Source of the DNA: Neobacillus driksii
GTDB lineage: Bacteria > Bacillota > Bacilli > Bacillales > Cytobacillaceae
Direction of reading: 5' to 3'
Length of the DNA stretch: 64,000 nt
NCBI RefSeq assembly: GCF_013409995.1
Contig: NZ_JACCBX010000004.1
Location: 434,001-498,000, forward strand
Under the pieces are notes generated by a model, which searched no databases, was not told the origin of the DNA, and worked only from the letters and a program-made list of their open reading frames with translations. Position numbers and translations under genes: made by a program. How positions within the stretch are numbered: the stretch's first letter is position 1; each line of letters begins with the position of its first letter. Positions 43,966 to 52,536 of the stretch are shown piece after piece.

Positions 43966-46900
43966 TTAATTTTCTTGCTTTGTTTTTCCGTATGTTTTCT
44001 TGATCATATCATAAGATTTTTTTAGCCTTTCATAGAATAAAGGCTGTTCCCACTCATTCCACGAATACAGAAATACATCTTTTTGCTGAAGTACGTTATT
44101 TGATTGTCTTGGTATTGTTTGGACGAGTTTACCTTGTTTCATTGCTGCTGCTGCAACCCGAATTCCTTCAATCGTTTCACTTTTTGATAAACCATCCTTC
44201 CAGATGTCCCCCATCACTTCTTTTAAGCTAGGATCCTTAACGTTTACAAGCTGCCAAGGGATTCTGATTTCGATGACTTTTTTATTATCGCTCATACTAA
44301 CATCTGTCAGCGAGTTAAACTGTTCATGTTCGGGGTTACCATTGCCAAACTTCAATACACCTGTTTCATATCCCTCAAACGGAACTACAGTGTTTGTTGT
44401 CGGGATTGTCAATTCTTTCGTAAGTGCTAACCGAATTGGATGAAACACTCCATTGTTTTTTTGATTTGCATAAGGTTCTCTTTTTACCATATTGAGCATA
44501 TGTGCGTATTGATAGTAGTAGGCATCATAATAACTGTCTACCATAATTCGAGAATTTTCTTTTCCTGAAAGATTAATTAAAAAGTCTACACCTAGATCCG
44601 TTTGAAGCAAAGTATCTTTTGATAAGGGTATAGCATTCTGTCCCTGTTCACCAATGGTATCAAGGAGTAAATAAAGAGATTGATTTGCAAAGTTGACGGG
44701 CTTTGCTAAAGATAAAAGAAAGTAAAGATATCCACTATCAGAAGAAATTCTAACCTCATTTATTATCTCCTTCTCTTCTTCCGACTCAAAAACTTTTTGA
44801 CTATTCGTTTTCTTCCAGTCAATACGGTTACCGTCTACTAATATGGCTGAATCCTTATCACCTGGTTCAAAAGAAAGCAATCCAAAATGCTGTTCGTTTG
44901 TTTGCTGATTATTCCAGTAGGGTCTCCGGTCTGGATTATCAAAATCCATCGTATTCCATGTACGTTTAAACCATTCATCCTGCCAGGAGAAAATCAGCCC
45001 CCCTGCATACCCCTCCGAAACAATAGATTTAAATAATTTTTGATTAATTTCCCCTTGTTCTTTTTCTGAATGAAAACCCTGATCCATTCCAAAGGCATTT
45101 TTGTGTGTTAATCCCCTTGAAGATGGAACCCCAAATTCGGCAACTAGTACAGGCATATTATGTGAACCGATCAATTCATTTAAATATCCTGCGTAATTAT
45201 TCCTTTTACCTGATGAATCCACGTACTCTAGATATTTTTTCTCGTAATTTAAAAAATCAGGATAGTATGGATAAATATGATAGGAAGCGAATAATCCGGC
45301 ATAAAATTGATCAGCTCGCAGAATATGGTTTGGATTTATTGAAACTAAATCTTCATTTTCTAGTGGCTCTGATGGATGCTCTAACAGGTCAGTGGTTACC
45401 CAGTTAGTAAAACTCATCGTATGCTGCCAATTGTATTGTGTTGTTTCATAAGCGGCTGCATGCTCCATCAATTGAGCTAACCAAATTTCAAATGGACTGG
45501 CATCTGTTGTTTTGAAATATTTACCGTTAAATACTTCCATATCTTTATGCTTAAGATTGGTGTTATTAACCATGTATGGGTCCCACTCTGTGCCGACGAT
45601 AATCCCAAGCACATATTTTGAAATATCATATTTATAAACACCAGAGGCGTGTCCTGGCCGTTCAGGCAGCTCCGCCTGCCCATGAATGATATCAATTAAA
45701 TGTTTGATTTCCGTTTGAGCATCCTCGACATTTTCGGCAGCGAAGGCATCTTGATTTTGAAGCAGCTTTTCTTCATTCACCCAGGAACCATGAAATAGAA
45801 ACAATGGTTTTTTTGCAGTCAGATTATATTCATAGAAAGCTTGGTAAAACTGAGGAGGATGCAGTGTATAAATTCTGATTGCATTCGCGTTCATTTCACC
45901 AATTTTTTTAAACCAACGTGAATATTCTTCCTTCGTAATCGCTGTTTCTCCTGGAAAATATCCAGGCTTCCCAATCCCCATATTGACTCCTTTTATCAAG
46001 AAATCGTTCCATTCACCATTCTTTTGGACTTGAATAAAGGAATCTCCTGTGGCACTATTGGTCTTAATCTTGTTAACCTCAACTACTTCTACTTGCTCTT
46101 GTTTGATTGTCTTGTTCAAACCGCTGTCTAATAAACGCTTCATCATGGGAACATATACTTCCCAGTAGAAGGAATCTTGTGTTCCAAAACGCTCCTTCCA
46201 GAGGTCAAGCCCTTTTGTTTGATAAATGGCTGTAACCTCTGCTTCATCAGCATAATCCCCTGCAAAATAATAAGAATTATATCTTGCATTTTGATGATGG
46301 ATAATGGCTGGGAATTTAGTGGGTATCCCCAATCCCTGTAACTCTTCCTTCTTCTTGTCTGAGATTGGCAACTGATATTCTGCAAGTATTTCTTCTTTGC
46401 TTCCTGCAATATTGACATCAAACCAATACTGATATTCTCCCTGCAGCTCCCGATTAAAGAAGTTTTCTCCCTGTTTGGTTAAATTAAATATGGCCCCGCT
46501 TTTTGTTACATCCTTTTCGTCGACTACCACAATTTCATTATTTTTATTAACAAAAACAAAACCTTTCCCGTTATAATCCCATTTTGCACCATTATCTTCA
46601 TATTGCTTTCTCACCCACACAGGTACTTCTTTATTGTTAAGGTCAGGAAAATACCTGCCAATCCAGCCAGTCCACTCTAGATTTAAGAGATTTGCTATTT
46701 TATCCCGGACATCAGCAGGAGTCGGACTGGCAAATGTATTAAATTCTGCAATCAAGGTTTTCCCTTTAGAGGAAAGTAAAGCCTGTTCAATTCGATCTAC
46801 ATCCGATGATTCTAAGCCTCCGTAAATGATGGACGATCTCTCACCGGTCTTGTTTTCACCAATAAAGTCTTCTTCGTACACTCCATATTGATCCGTTAAA

Positions 46901-47208
46901 TAAAAAACATCATAATTTTTTAAATCATTAGGTAAAGAAGTGATGGAATATTCTTGCCCATCTTTTGGAATAAATCCTTTATAATCCTCATTTATTTCAT
47001 ATGTCTTATGATTTTCCTTTACATATTTAGCATTATTTAATATCCAGACGAGTCCTTTATGTTCCCTATATGATTGATCAGGAACGGTTTTATCATAGAT
47101 AAGTACATTTAATTCTTTAGAAGGCTGTAACAGCCAGGACCAAAAAGGACTTAATAGAATTAAGAGGAATAGTATTGCATAAACAATTAAGGAGGTTTGT
47201 CTTGTCAT
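43966..47208 (-). CDS. Membrane-anchored glycoside hydrolase-like protein of a polysaccharide cluster
   Basis: The protein is 1080 residues. One N-terminal helix (about 7-27) anchors it and the rest is predicted outside. About 30-400 is an unrecognised domain. About 400-760 looks like a (beta/alpha)8 glycosidase: GVNMGIGKPGYFPGE, NAIRIYTLHPP, GTEWDPYM (candidate acid/base Glu) and VLVAEFGVPSSRG (candidate nucleophile Glu), with SWQDEWFKRTW after it. The last 300 residues resemble a CBM9/DOMON-like beta-sandwich. It probably trims or transfers the polymer made by the adjacent GT2. The gene overlaps the GT2 stop by 4 bp. The substrate is unknown. Confidence 0.75.
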   Translation of the reverse strand: MTRQTSLIVYAILFLLILLSPFWSWLLQPSKELNVLIYDKTVPDQSYREHKGLVWILNNAKYVKENHKTYEINEDYKGFIPKDGQEYSITSLPNDLKNYDVFYLTDQYGVYEEDFIGENKTGERSSIIYGGLESSDVDRIEQALLSSKGKTLIAEFNTFASPTPADVRDKIANLLNLEWTGWIGRYFPDLNNKEVPVWVRKQYEDNGAKWDYNGKGFVFVNKNNEIVVVDEKDVTKSGAIFNLTKQGENFFNRELQGEYQYWFDVNIAGSKEEILAEYQLPISDKKKEELQGLGIPTKFPAIIHHQNARYNSYYFAGDYADEAEVTAIYQTKGLDLWKERFGTQDSFYWEVYVPMMKRLLDSGLNKTIKQEQVEVVEVNKIKTNSATGDSFIQVQKNGEWNDFLIKGVNMGIGKPGYFPGETAITKEEYSRWFKKIGEMNANAIRIYTLHPPQFYQAFYEYNLTAKKPLFLFHGSWVNEEKLLQNQDAFAAENVEDAQTEIKHLIDIIHGQAELPERPGHASGVYKYDISKYVLGIIVGTEWDPYMVNNTNLKHKDMEVFNGKYFKTTDASPFEIWLAQLMEHAAAYETTQYNWQHTMSFTNWVTTDLLEHPSEPLENEDLVSINPNHILRADQFYAGLFASYHIYPYYPDFLNYEKKYLEYVDSSGKRNNYAGYLNELIGSHNMPVLVAEFGVPSSRGLTHKNAFGMDQGFHSEKEQGEINQKLFKSIVSEGYAGGLIFSWQDEWFKRTWNTMDFDNPDRRPYWNNQQTNEQHFGLLSFEPGDKDSAILVDGNRIDWKKTNSQKVFESEEEKEIINEVRISSDSGYLYFLLSLAKPVNFANQSLYLLLDTIGEQGQNAIPLSKDTLLQTDLGVDFLINLSGKENSRIMVDSYYDAYYYQYAHMLNMVKREPYANQKNNGVFHPIRLALTKELTIPTTNTVVPFEGYETGVLKFGNGNPEHEQFNSLTDVSMSDNKKVIEIRIPWQLVNVKDPSLKEVMGDIWKDGLSKSETIEGIRVAAAAMKQGKLVQTIPRQSNNVLQQKDVFLYSWNEWEQPLFYERLKKSYDMIKKTYGKTKQEN

Positions 47209-48617
47209 TTTGAAACACCTTTTCTTTTCATTTCTCCCCAGCTCGTATCCCCTATTAGCATTTGCCAGACCCCTTCACATCGCCAAAAGACTGTCATAGG
47301 ACGATACCAGATGGTTTCTGTTAATGAGTATAGAAAGAGCTTTATAATATCAGTTACTTTCGGGTATTTGGTTAAACTCCACTCTTCTAATAACACTGCT
47401 GCCATTGAAAAAAGTGACCCATACAGGCAAGATAGAAGAAATAATAGTATCGCAAATTCAATATAAACACCGCCTAAAAACAGACATAGAACCATGAAAA
47501 TATATCCAAGGAACTCTATAATCGGTCCTAAAAATTCAACTACCCAAAAATAGGGGAAGGAAATAACCCCAATCGATCCATATTTGGGGTTAAAAGTTAG
47601 CCCGCGGTGCGTCCATAAGCTTTCAAACAATCCCCGATGCCAGCGCCGTCTTTGTCTTCTTAAGATGGTCATATCCTCAGGTACCTCTGTCCAGCACACT
47701 GGATCGGGTACATAGACAATCTTCTTGTTTACCTTCTTCTCTTTTAACAAACGGTGTATCCTGACAACTAACTCCATGTCCTCGCCTACGGTATCCGTTT
47801 TATACCCGCCAGCCTCAATGGACCAATGCTTAGAAAAAACACCAAAAGCACCAGAAATAATTAACAGCAGATTATGTCTGCTTAACCCAATCCTTCCCAT
47901 GAGGAATGCACGAAGATATTCGATAATTTGCATGATGACTAAAGGATTATTAGAGAGACCTATTTTCAAAATATGTCCATTCTTTATTTCACAGCCGTTT
48001 GCAATTCGCACACTGCCACCAGAGGCAATTACCTCTTCATTGGAATCTATTATGGGCTTCATTACCTTAAGAAAGGCATCTGGCTCCAATACAGAATCAC
48101 CATCTAGTGAGCAAAAATAGGGATAATGGGAAAAATTAAGGCCAACATTCAGCGCATCCGCCTTCCCGCCATTCTCCTTATCAACTAAAAAAAGATTAGA
48201 AAGGATAGTGGATTGATAGATAGTCTTTATCGGTTTGGTATTAATTTGTTTACGAACTACTTTACTAATTACTTTCATCTCATATTGGTCAATCATTTTT
48301 TCTAATGTCCCATCCGTCGATCCATCATTGACCACAATGATCTCAAAGGTGGGATAATTCACACTCAAAAGTGAACGTACACTTTGAATAATTCCTGCTT
48401 CCTCATTATAGGCAGGAACAATGATTGAGACCGGTCTTGTGTAAAATTCATCCATATAATCTTCATAAGCCTGTATTCGGTCTAATTGATATTCTTTTCG
48501 GAGCTGTAACATGGAGATCATTAAAATAACAGAATAGAAAACAATAACAATCACCATGTATACAGCAATAAACCAAGCGAAAACAGATACAATATCCAGC
48601 CATTGCACATTTAGCAT
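47205..48617 (-). CDS. GT2-family processive glycosyltransferase
   Basis: The protein is 470 residues with one N-terminal and about four C-terminal membrane helices. Catalytic motifs are complete: VPAYNEEAGI, VVNDGSTDGT, SLDGDSV (DxD), GEDMELVVRI (the ED base) and QRRRWHRG (QxxRW). This layout is that of PgaC/IcaA, hyaluronan and cellulose-synthase-like enzymes that make and export a beta-linked polymer. No PilZ domain is present, so direct c-di-GMP control is not expected. It is coupled to the glycosidase-like gene and 3 bp after the HEAT gene. Confidence 0.92.
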   Translation of the reverse strand: MLNVQWLDIVSVFAWFIAVYMVIVIVFYSVILMISMLQLRKEYQLDRIQAYEDYMDEFYTRPVSIIVPAYNEEAGIIQSVRSLLSVNYPTFEIIVVNDGSTDGTLEKMIDQYEMKVISKVVRKQINTKPIKTIYQSTILSNLFLVDKENGGKADALNVGLNFSHYPYFCSLDGDSVLEPDAFLKVMKPIIDSNEEVIASGGSVRIANGCEIKNGHILKIGLSNNPLVIMQIIEYLRAFLMGRIGLSRHNLLLIISGAFGVFSKHWSIEAGGYKTDTVGEDMELVVRIHRLLKEKKVNKKIVYVPDPVCWTEVPEDMTILRRQRRRWHRGLFESLWTHRGLTFNPKYGSIGVISFPYFWVVEFLGPIIEFLGYIFMVLCLFLGGVYIEFAILLFLLSCLYGSLFSMAAVLLEEWSLTKYPKVTDIIKLFLYSLTETIWYRPMTVFWRCEGVWQMLIGDTSWGEMKRKGVSK

Positions 48618-48620
48618 GTT

Positions 48621-49652
48621 CTATACTCCTTTATGCAGCCAATCCCAAGCCATATCTCTAGCAAAAGTATCCTTGGATGTTTCTAAAACGGATTGCAAAA
48701 TTGCCTTCCCATTTGGGAACTGACTAATTGATTGGCCAGCCTGCGAACGCACCCACCAAATCTGATCATGCAGCAGCTCAATTAATCTCGGAATTCCTTT
48801 TTCTTCTTGAATGGAACCTATCAGTTTTGCCGCTACCATCCTTTCCTGCCAGCTAGAAGAGTACAGCAATTGCAAGTACGGCTCTATATTACTTACATAG
48901 CCTATTTCTGCTAGAGCCTTCAAAGCCCTTAATTTTACTTCGCCTTTATAGGACATAAAAATATTCTCGGTAAAAAACCGGTATTCTATTGCTTTTTTCA
49001 ATGAGATAACATCCAGAATGGCATATTGCAGCGGGGGAGTGCTTTTGTGAAAGCTTAAAACGAACTGATCAAATAGGTCATGATTCAATCTCATTAAAAT
49101 ACTGCGATACTCATACTCAGATAAATCATGATAGTAAAGTACTTCCTGGAAACCATTATATTGAAATGTTGCTAGGATTCTCAGAACATGGATCATTTCT
49201 TGATGTGTGATGTTTTTTTTCTTACTCAAGATAACTACTTCGTCTAATAGCTTTATCATATAAAAGTCCTCGATATGATAAAGTGCATTCATACGATGGC
49301 TCCATTTCTTACTTTTGAGACGTTTCCGATAGTATCCTTGTAAACAATGAGAAGCCAAATCCGATAATCTTTTTTTCTCATCCTCACCTTCTAGAATTTT
49401 CACATACCTGCTCAGCAGCTCTTCCATTGCCTTTTGTTTTATGGATGTTTCGCAGCCTATTCCCCTGTAACGTTTCCCTTCAGCTATTATTGAAAAAATT
49501 TGTGTGTTTATTTTATTTTTATAGTCTTCGATTTCTCTTCTTTTTTTTATTTCTTTTGCCTTCCGAATTGTTAAATAAAGCAATAGTAAAAATAATAAAC
49601 ACATAAGTGATAAAGTAATAATAGCAAGAAACAAAATATCCTGATTGATCAT
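48621..49652 (-). CDS. Membrane-anchored HEAT-repeat protein
   Basis: The protein is 343 residues. An N-terminal membrane helix (about 7-30) is followed by a basic charged stretch and helical repeats. Near the C-terminus there are clear HEAT units: VKLRALKALAEIGYVSNIEPYL, ERMVAAKLIGSIQEEKGIPRLIELL and WVRSQAGQSISQF. HEAT repeats bind proteins. With a receiver protein encoded directly upstream (4-bp overlap) and a GT2 downstream, it likely links the phospho-signal to the synthase at the membrane (inference). Confidence 0.82.
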   Translation of the reverse strand: MINQDILFLAIITLSLMCLLFLLLLYLTIRKAKEIKKRREIEDYKNKINTQIFSIIAEGKRYRGIGCETSIKQKAMEELLSRYVKILEGEDEKKRLSDLASHCLQGYYRKRLKSKKWSHRMNALYHIEDFYMIKLLDEVVILSKKKNITHQEMIHVLRILATFQYNGFQEVLYYHDLSEYEYRSILMRLNHDLFDQFVLSFHKSTPPLQYAILDVISLKKAIEYRFFTENIFMSYKGEVKLRALKALAEIGYVSNIEPYLQLLYSSSWQERMVAAKLIGSIQEEKGIPRLIELLHDQIWWVRSQAGQSISQFPNGKAILQSVLETSKDTFARDMAWDWLHKGV

Positions 49653-50071
49653 TGCTTCATCCTTTGAATGATTTGTTGTACTCTTGTCTGGAGCTCCTTA
49701 ATACTAAATGGCTTCGTCACATAATCATCAGCACCTAATTTTAGTGCCTTGTTAATTTCATTTGGACTTTTTCTGCCTGAAAGCATCAAGACATAAACCT
49801 GTTTACTCAAGTCACTTTTCACTTTTTGCAAAATCTCGATACCATCCATAACTGGCATAATACCATCAACAATCAAAAAATGTTCTCCTCGATCATCCAA
49901 GCGTTTAGATTCAAAAAACTGCATACCATCTTCATATGCTTTTATATCTATTTCAAACCGATCAATATTCATCATCTTGAGAATTCTCACAAGCATCGTT
50001 TGAATCATCACATCATTATCGATAATCGAAATAAAAAGTTTCCTTTTGTTTTGGTGCCTGCTAGTTTCCAC
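49649..50071 (-). CDS. Stand-alone receiver-domain response regulator
   Basis: The protein is 140 residues, a single receiver domain with IIDNDVM, phospho-acceptor Asp in LIVDGIMPVMDGIE, the Ser in MLSGRKS and YVTKPF Lys. No output domain. The start is a GTG with AAGAGGAAG upstream. It leads the cluster receiver-HEAT-GT2-glycosidase; all junctions overlap or are a few bases. It probably acts by protein contact on the HEAT protein. No kinase gene is adjacent. Confidence 0.9.
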   Translation of the reverse strand: METSRHQNKRKLFISIIDNDVMIQTMLVRILKMMNIDRFEIDIKAYEDGMQFFESKRLDDRGEHFLIVDGIMPVMDGIEILQKVKSDLSKQVYVLMLSGRKSPNEINKALKLGADDYVTKPFSIKELQTRVQQIIQRMKQ

Positions 50072-50271
50072 TCTCTTCTTCCTCTTTCTTCTTTATCCAA
50101 AATTATAAATTTCTGCTTTTTATTCTTTTAATTATGCCCTTTTCCATAAAAAGCATGAAAAGATATATATAGATTCTAATCTTAATTTACCGTGGCTACA
50201 ATAAAATTAAATCAGAAAATGACGAAGATTGAAGAATTTTGTCGATTACAATGTCCTTAATATATAAAAAA

Positions 50272-50296
50272 AGAAGCAGGATTCACATCCTGCCTC
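50272..50296 (-). terminator. Terminator downstream of deoC-xapX
   Basis: GCAGGAT (50276-50282) pairs with ATCCTGC (50287-50293), extended by GAGG/CTTC. On the minus strand a T-run (TTCTTTTTTTATA) follows. Confidence 0.75.
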
Positions 50297-50334
50297 AAAA
50301 TTATTTTTTAAAATCTTTTGGAGTCATTTATATT

Positions 50335-50502
50335 TTATTGGAAAAGTTTAACCATCCAACTTGCAAGGACGCCCCCAAAATATACACCAAAGACGCCAAC
50401 GACTGCGGAAAATACGGGGGGAGCAGGTAATGGCAGCTTCATAAATTTAAATATCATTCCAACAATTAGCCCGGCAATTAAAGCTAATACTACTTCTTTC
50501 AT
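50335..50502 (-). CDS. XapX-domain small membrane protein
   Basis: The protein is 55 residues. Two hydrophobic segments carry the XapX/DUF1427 pattern: ALIAGLIVGMIFKFMKLPLPAPPVFSAVVGVFGVYFGG. GAGGGAT precedes the ATG at 50502. It begins 22 bp after the deoC stop on the same strand and ends before a terminator, so it is co-transcribed with deoC. xapX of E. coli lies in a nucleoside operon, which fits. Function unknown. Confidence 0.85.
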   Translation of the reverse strand: MKEVVLALIAGLIVGMIFKFMKLPLPAPPVFSAVVGVFGVYFGGVLASWMVKLFQ

Positions 50503-50524
50503 TTTCTATCCCTCAAATCGTTGG

Positions 50525-51199
50525 TTAATAATTGCTTTGAGAAATTTCACCTTTACTAATAGACACTCCGGAACTTGCACCGATACGAGTAGCTCCAGCT
50601 TCGATCATGGCTAATGCATCCTCACGGCTGCGAACGCCTCCAGAAGCTTTTACACCAATTTCAGGTCCAACTGTTTCTCGCATTAAACGGATATCTTCAA
50701 CTGTAGCACCGCCTGTAGAGAACCCAGTTGAGGTTTTTACAAAATCTGCTCCGGCCTTAACGGAAAGTTGACATGCTCTTACTTTTTCTTCATTCGTTAA
50801 AAGACATGTCTCAATAATAACCTTTGTAAGTGCTCTACCCTTCGCAGCCTCAACAACCGCTTTGATGTCTCTTTCGACTAAATCATCTTGTTTATCCTTA
50901 AGTGCGCCGATGTTGATCACCATATCGATTTCATGTGCACCATTTTCAATCGCATTTCTTGTTTCAAATGCTTTCGTTTCAGGTGTCGATGCTCCTAAAG
51001 GAAAACCAATTACGGTACATACTTTTACTTCTGGCGTATCTTTAAGCATATCTGCTGATATTTTTACCCAAGTTGGATTAACACATACGGAAGCGAAAGA
51101 ATATTTCTTTGCTTCTCCGACTAATTTAAGGATTTCATCCTGGGTCGCATTTGCTTTTAGTAATGTATGATCAATCATTCGAGTAACATTTTGAGTCAT
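50525..51199 (-). CDS. deoC: Deoxyribose-phosphate aldolase
   Basis: I start at the ATG at 51199 ([14 protein letters not shown]) because GGGAGG lies 9 bp upstream. The product is 224 residues, like B. subtilis DeoC. The Schiff-base Lys is in [11 protein letters not shown], with KVIIETCLL (proton relay Lys) and [14 protein letters not shown]. It splits deoxyribose-5-phosphate to glyceraldehyde-3-phosphate and acetaldehyde. It follows deoR, with likely DeoR sites between them. nupC and pdp, next in B. subtilis, are not here. Confidence 0.95.
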   Translation of the reverse strand: MTQNVTRMIDHTLLKANATQDEILKLVGEAKKYSFASVCVNPTWVKISADMLKDTPEVKVCTVIGFPLGASTPETKAFETRNAIENGAHEIDMVINIGALKDKQDDLVERDIKAVVEAAKGRALTKVIIETCLLTNEEKVRACQLSVKAGADFVKTSTGFSTGGATVEDIRLMRETVGPEIGVKASGGVRSREDALAMIEAGATRIGASSGVSISKGEISQSNY

Positions 51200-51277
51200 G
51201 TTGTACATCCTCCCTCTTTTATTCAAACTAGATATTCTTTGTTTTTATTTACAATGAAACTATATCAAACAAATTGA

Positions 51278-51307
51278 ACATTTGTAAACACATAAGTGAA
51301 CAAATGT
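51278..51307. promoter_or_regulatory. Candidate DeoR operator in front of deoC
   Basis: Inverted half-sites ACATTTGT (51278-51285) and ACAAATGT (51300-51307), with TGAACA at the two flanks, lie between deoR and deoC. The same ACATTTGT word occurs upstream of deoR at 52340-52347. The pattern fits a regulator that controls deoC and itself. Confidence 0.55.
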
Positions 51308-51323
51308 AAAAATAAATAGAAAC

Positions 51324-52268
51324 CTACGTGTTTTTATCCAGTAAAAATTTCGCTGTGAATTGATCCGTTATTAATACATTGGCATATTTTCCTTTTAAAG
51401 CCCCATATATCCCTTCAATTTTATTTGGACCGCCCGCAACGAGAATGGAATATTCTTTTTTTCGTAAGTCCTCCAGTTTTACCCCTAATGTTCTTTCATT
51501 AAGACTTTCATCACATAATTCACCATTGTTATCAAAGAAACGTGAACAAATATCCCCGACTGCTTTTTCATTTAAAGCTTTTTGGTCACTCTCGGTAAAA
51601 TAGCCCATTTGGAATAATAACGAGTCCATCTTGATAGAACCAATGGTAAATAGTGCGATATTTGCCTTTTTACCTAATTCAAGAATTTTTTTAATATGGC
51701 GGTCTGCCTCCATTGCCTGTTTTACAACAACATGATCCACAATGGCAGGCAACGGAAGATTGAAAGGTGTCGTGTTGTACGCTTTGCCAAAAAGATACAA
51801 GATTTCTGAAGCGTAATTATTGGTTTCTGCGTGACTGACACCTCCTTTTAATTGGACCACCTTGACATCTTTGACGAATTTCTGTTTTAGCTCCACAGCA
51901 ATGTGATATAGCGTTGTTCCCCAGGTAACGCCAATAATGTCCTGGTCCTTAACAATTTCATCAAGATATAATGCCGCTTTTTCTCCCAAATAATTTTTGA
52001 TAATATGATTTTCGAATTGTGGAATAGGCGTAACGATGGCTTTCTTTAAATTGAACTTTGTTTCCAGCTGTTCAGCTAAATTTTCAACATTTTCAGTTGG
52101 GTCCATGATATTTATCTGAACGATTCCCTTTTCTTTTGCCTGCTGTAATAAACGGGACACTGTGGGGCGTGAAACACCCAATTTCTTAGCAATATCGCTT
52201 TGATTATGATCCAACAAATAATATAATTTTGCTGCTTCGATGACTTTACTTAGTTTCTCTTGGTCCAC
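51324..52268 (-). CDS. deoR: Deoxyribonucleoside regulator, SorC/DeoR family
   Basis: The protein is 314 residues (B. subtilis DeoR is 313). The N-terminal HTH is NQSDIAKKLGVSRPTVSRLLQQAKEKGIV. The rest is a sugar-binding domain with the effector region GVTWGTTLYHIA and VLVAGGPNKIEGI. In B. subtilis it represses the deoC operon, and deoxyribose-5-phosphate relieves this. The start is a GTG at 52268 with AAGGTG upstream. It lies directly upstream of deoC. Confidence 0.93.
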   Translation of the reverse strand: MDQEKLSKVIEAAKLYYLLDHNQSDIAKKLGVSRPTVSRLLQQAKEKGIVQINIMDPTENVENLAEQLETKFNLKKAIVTPIPQFENHIIKNYLGEKAALYLDEIVKDQDIIGVTWGTTLYHIAVELKQKFVKDVKVVQLKGGVSHAETNNYASEILYLFGKAYNTTPFNLPLPAIVDHVVVKQAMEADRHIKKILELGKKANIALFTIGSIKMDSLLFQMGYFTESDQKALNEKAVGDICSRFFDNNGELCDESLNERTLGVKLEDLRKKEYSILVAGGPNKIEGIYGALKGKYANVLITDQFTAKFLLDKNT

Positions 52269-52491
52269 TGTTCATCACCTTCTATCCTGACTTTTTTATA
52301 ATTATAGCAAGACTTACTATTAAATCCATAATTTTTTTACATTTGTAAAATATACGATGAACATTATTTTACATTTAATCTCTTCCTTTATCTTTGTATT
52401 TTCGTTATGAATTGAGGGAATGATTCTTATCATATTTAATCTATCCATTTCATTTGCCACGAAATAGTCATCCAACACTCTTGATGGGTTC

Positions 52492-52500
52492 TGCTATACT
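52492..52500 (+). promoter_or_regulatory. Possible extended -10 promoter for the MMPL gene
   Basis: TGCTATACT is a TGn-extended -10 (TATACT at 52495-52500). No good -35 was seen. It lies 37 bp before the start codon at 52537. Confidence 0.35.
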
Positions 52501-52536
52501 AGGTAAGGGAATTATTTCCTAAATGGAGGTCTTAAA

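Noticed and set aside
43966..50071. Classical cellulose or poly-N-acetylglucosamine operon
   Set aside because: No BcsB, PilZ, IcaB/PgaB deacetylase or GGDEF protein is encoded. Only the GT2 core is similar.
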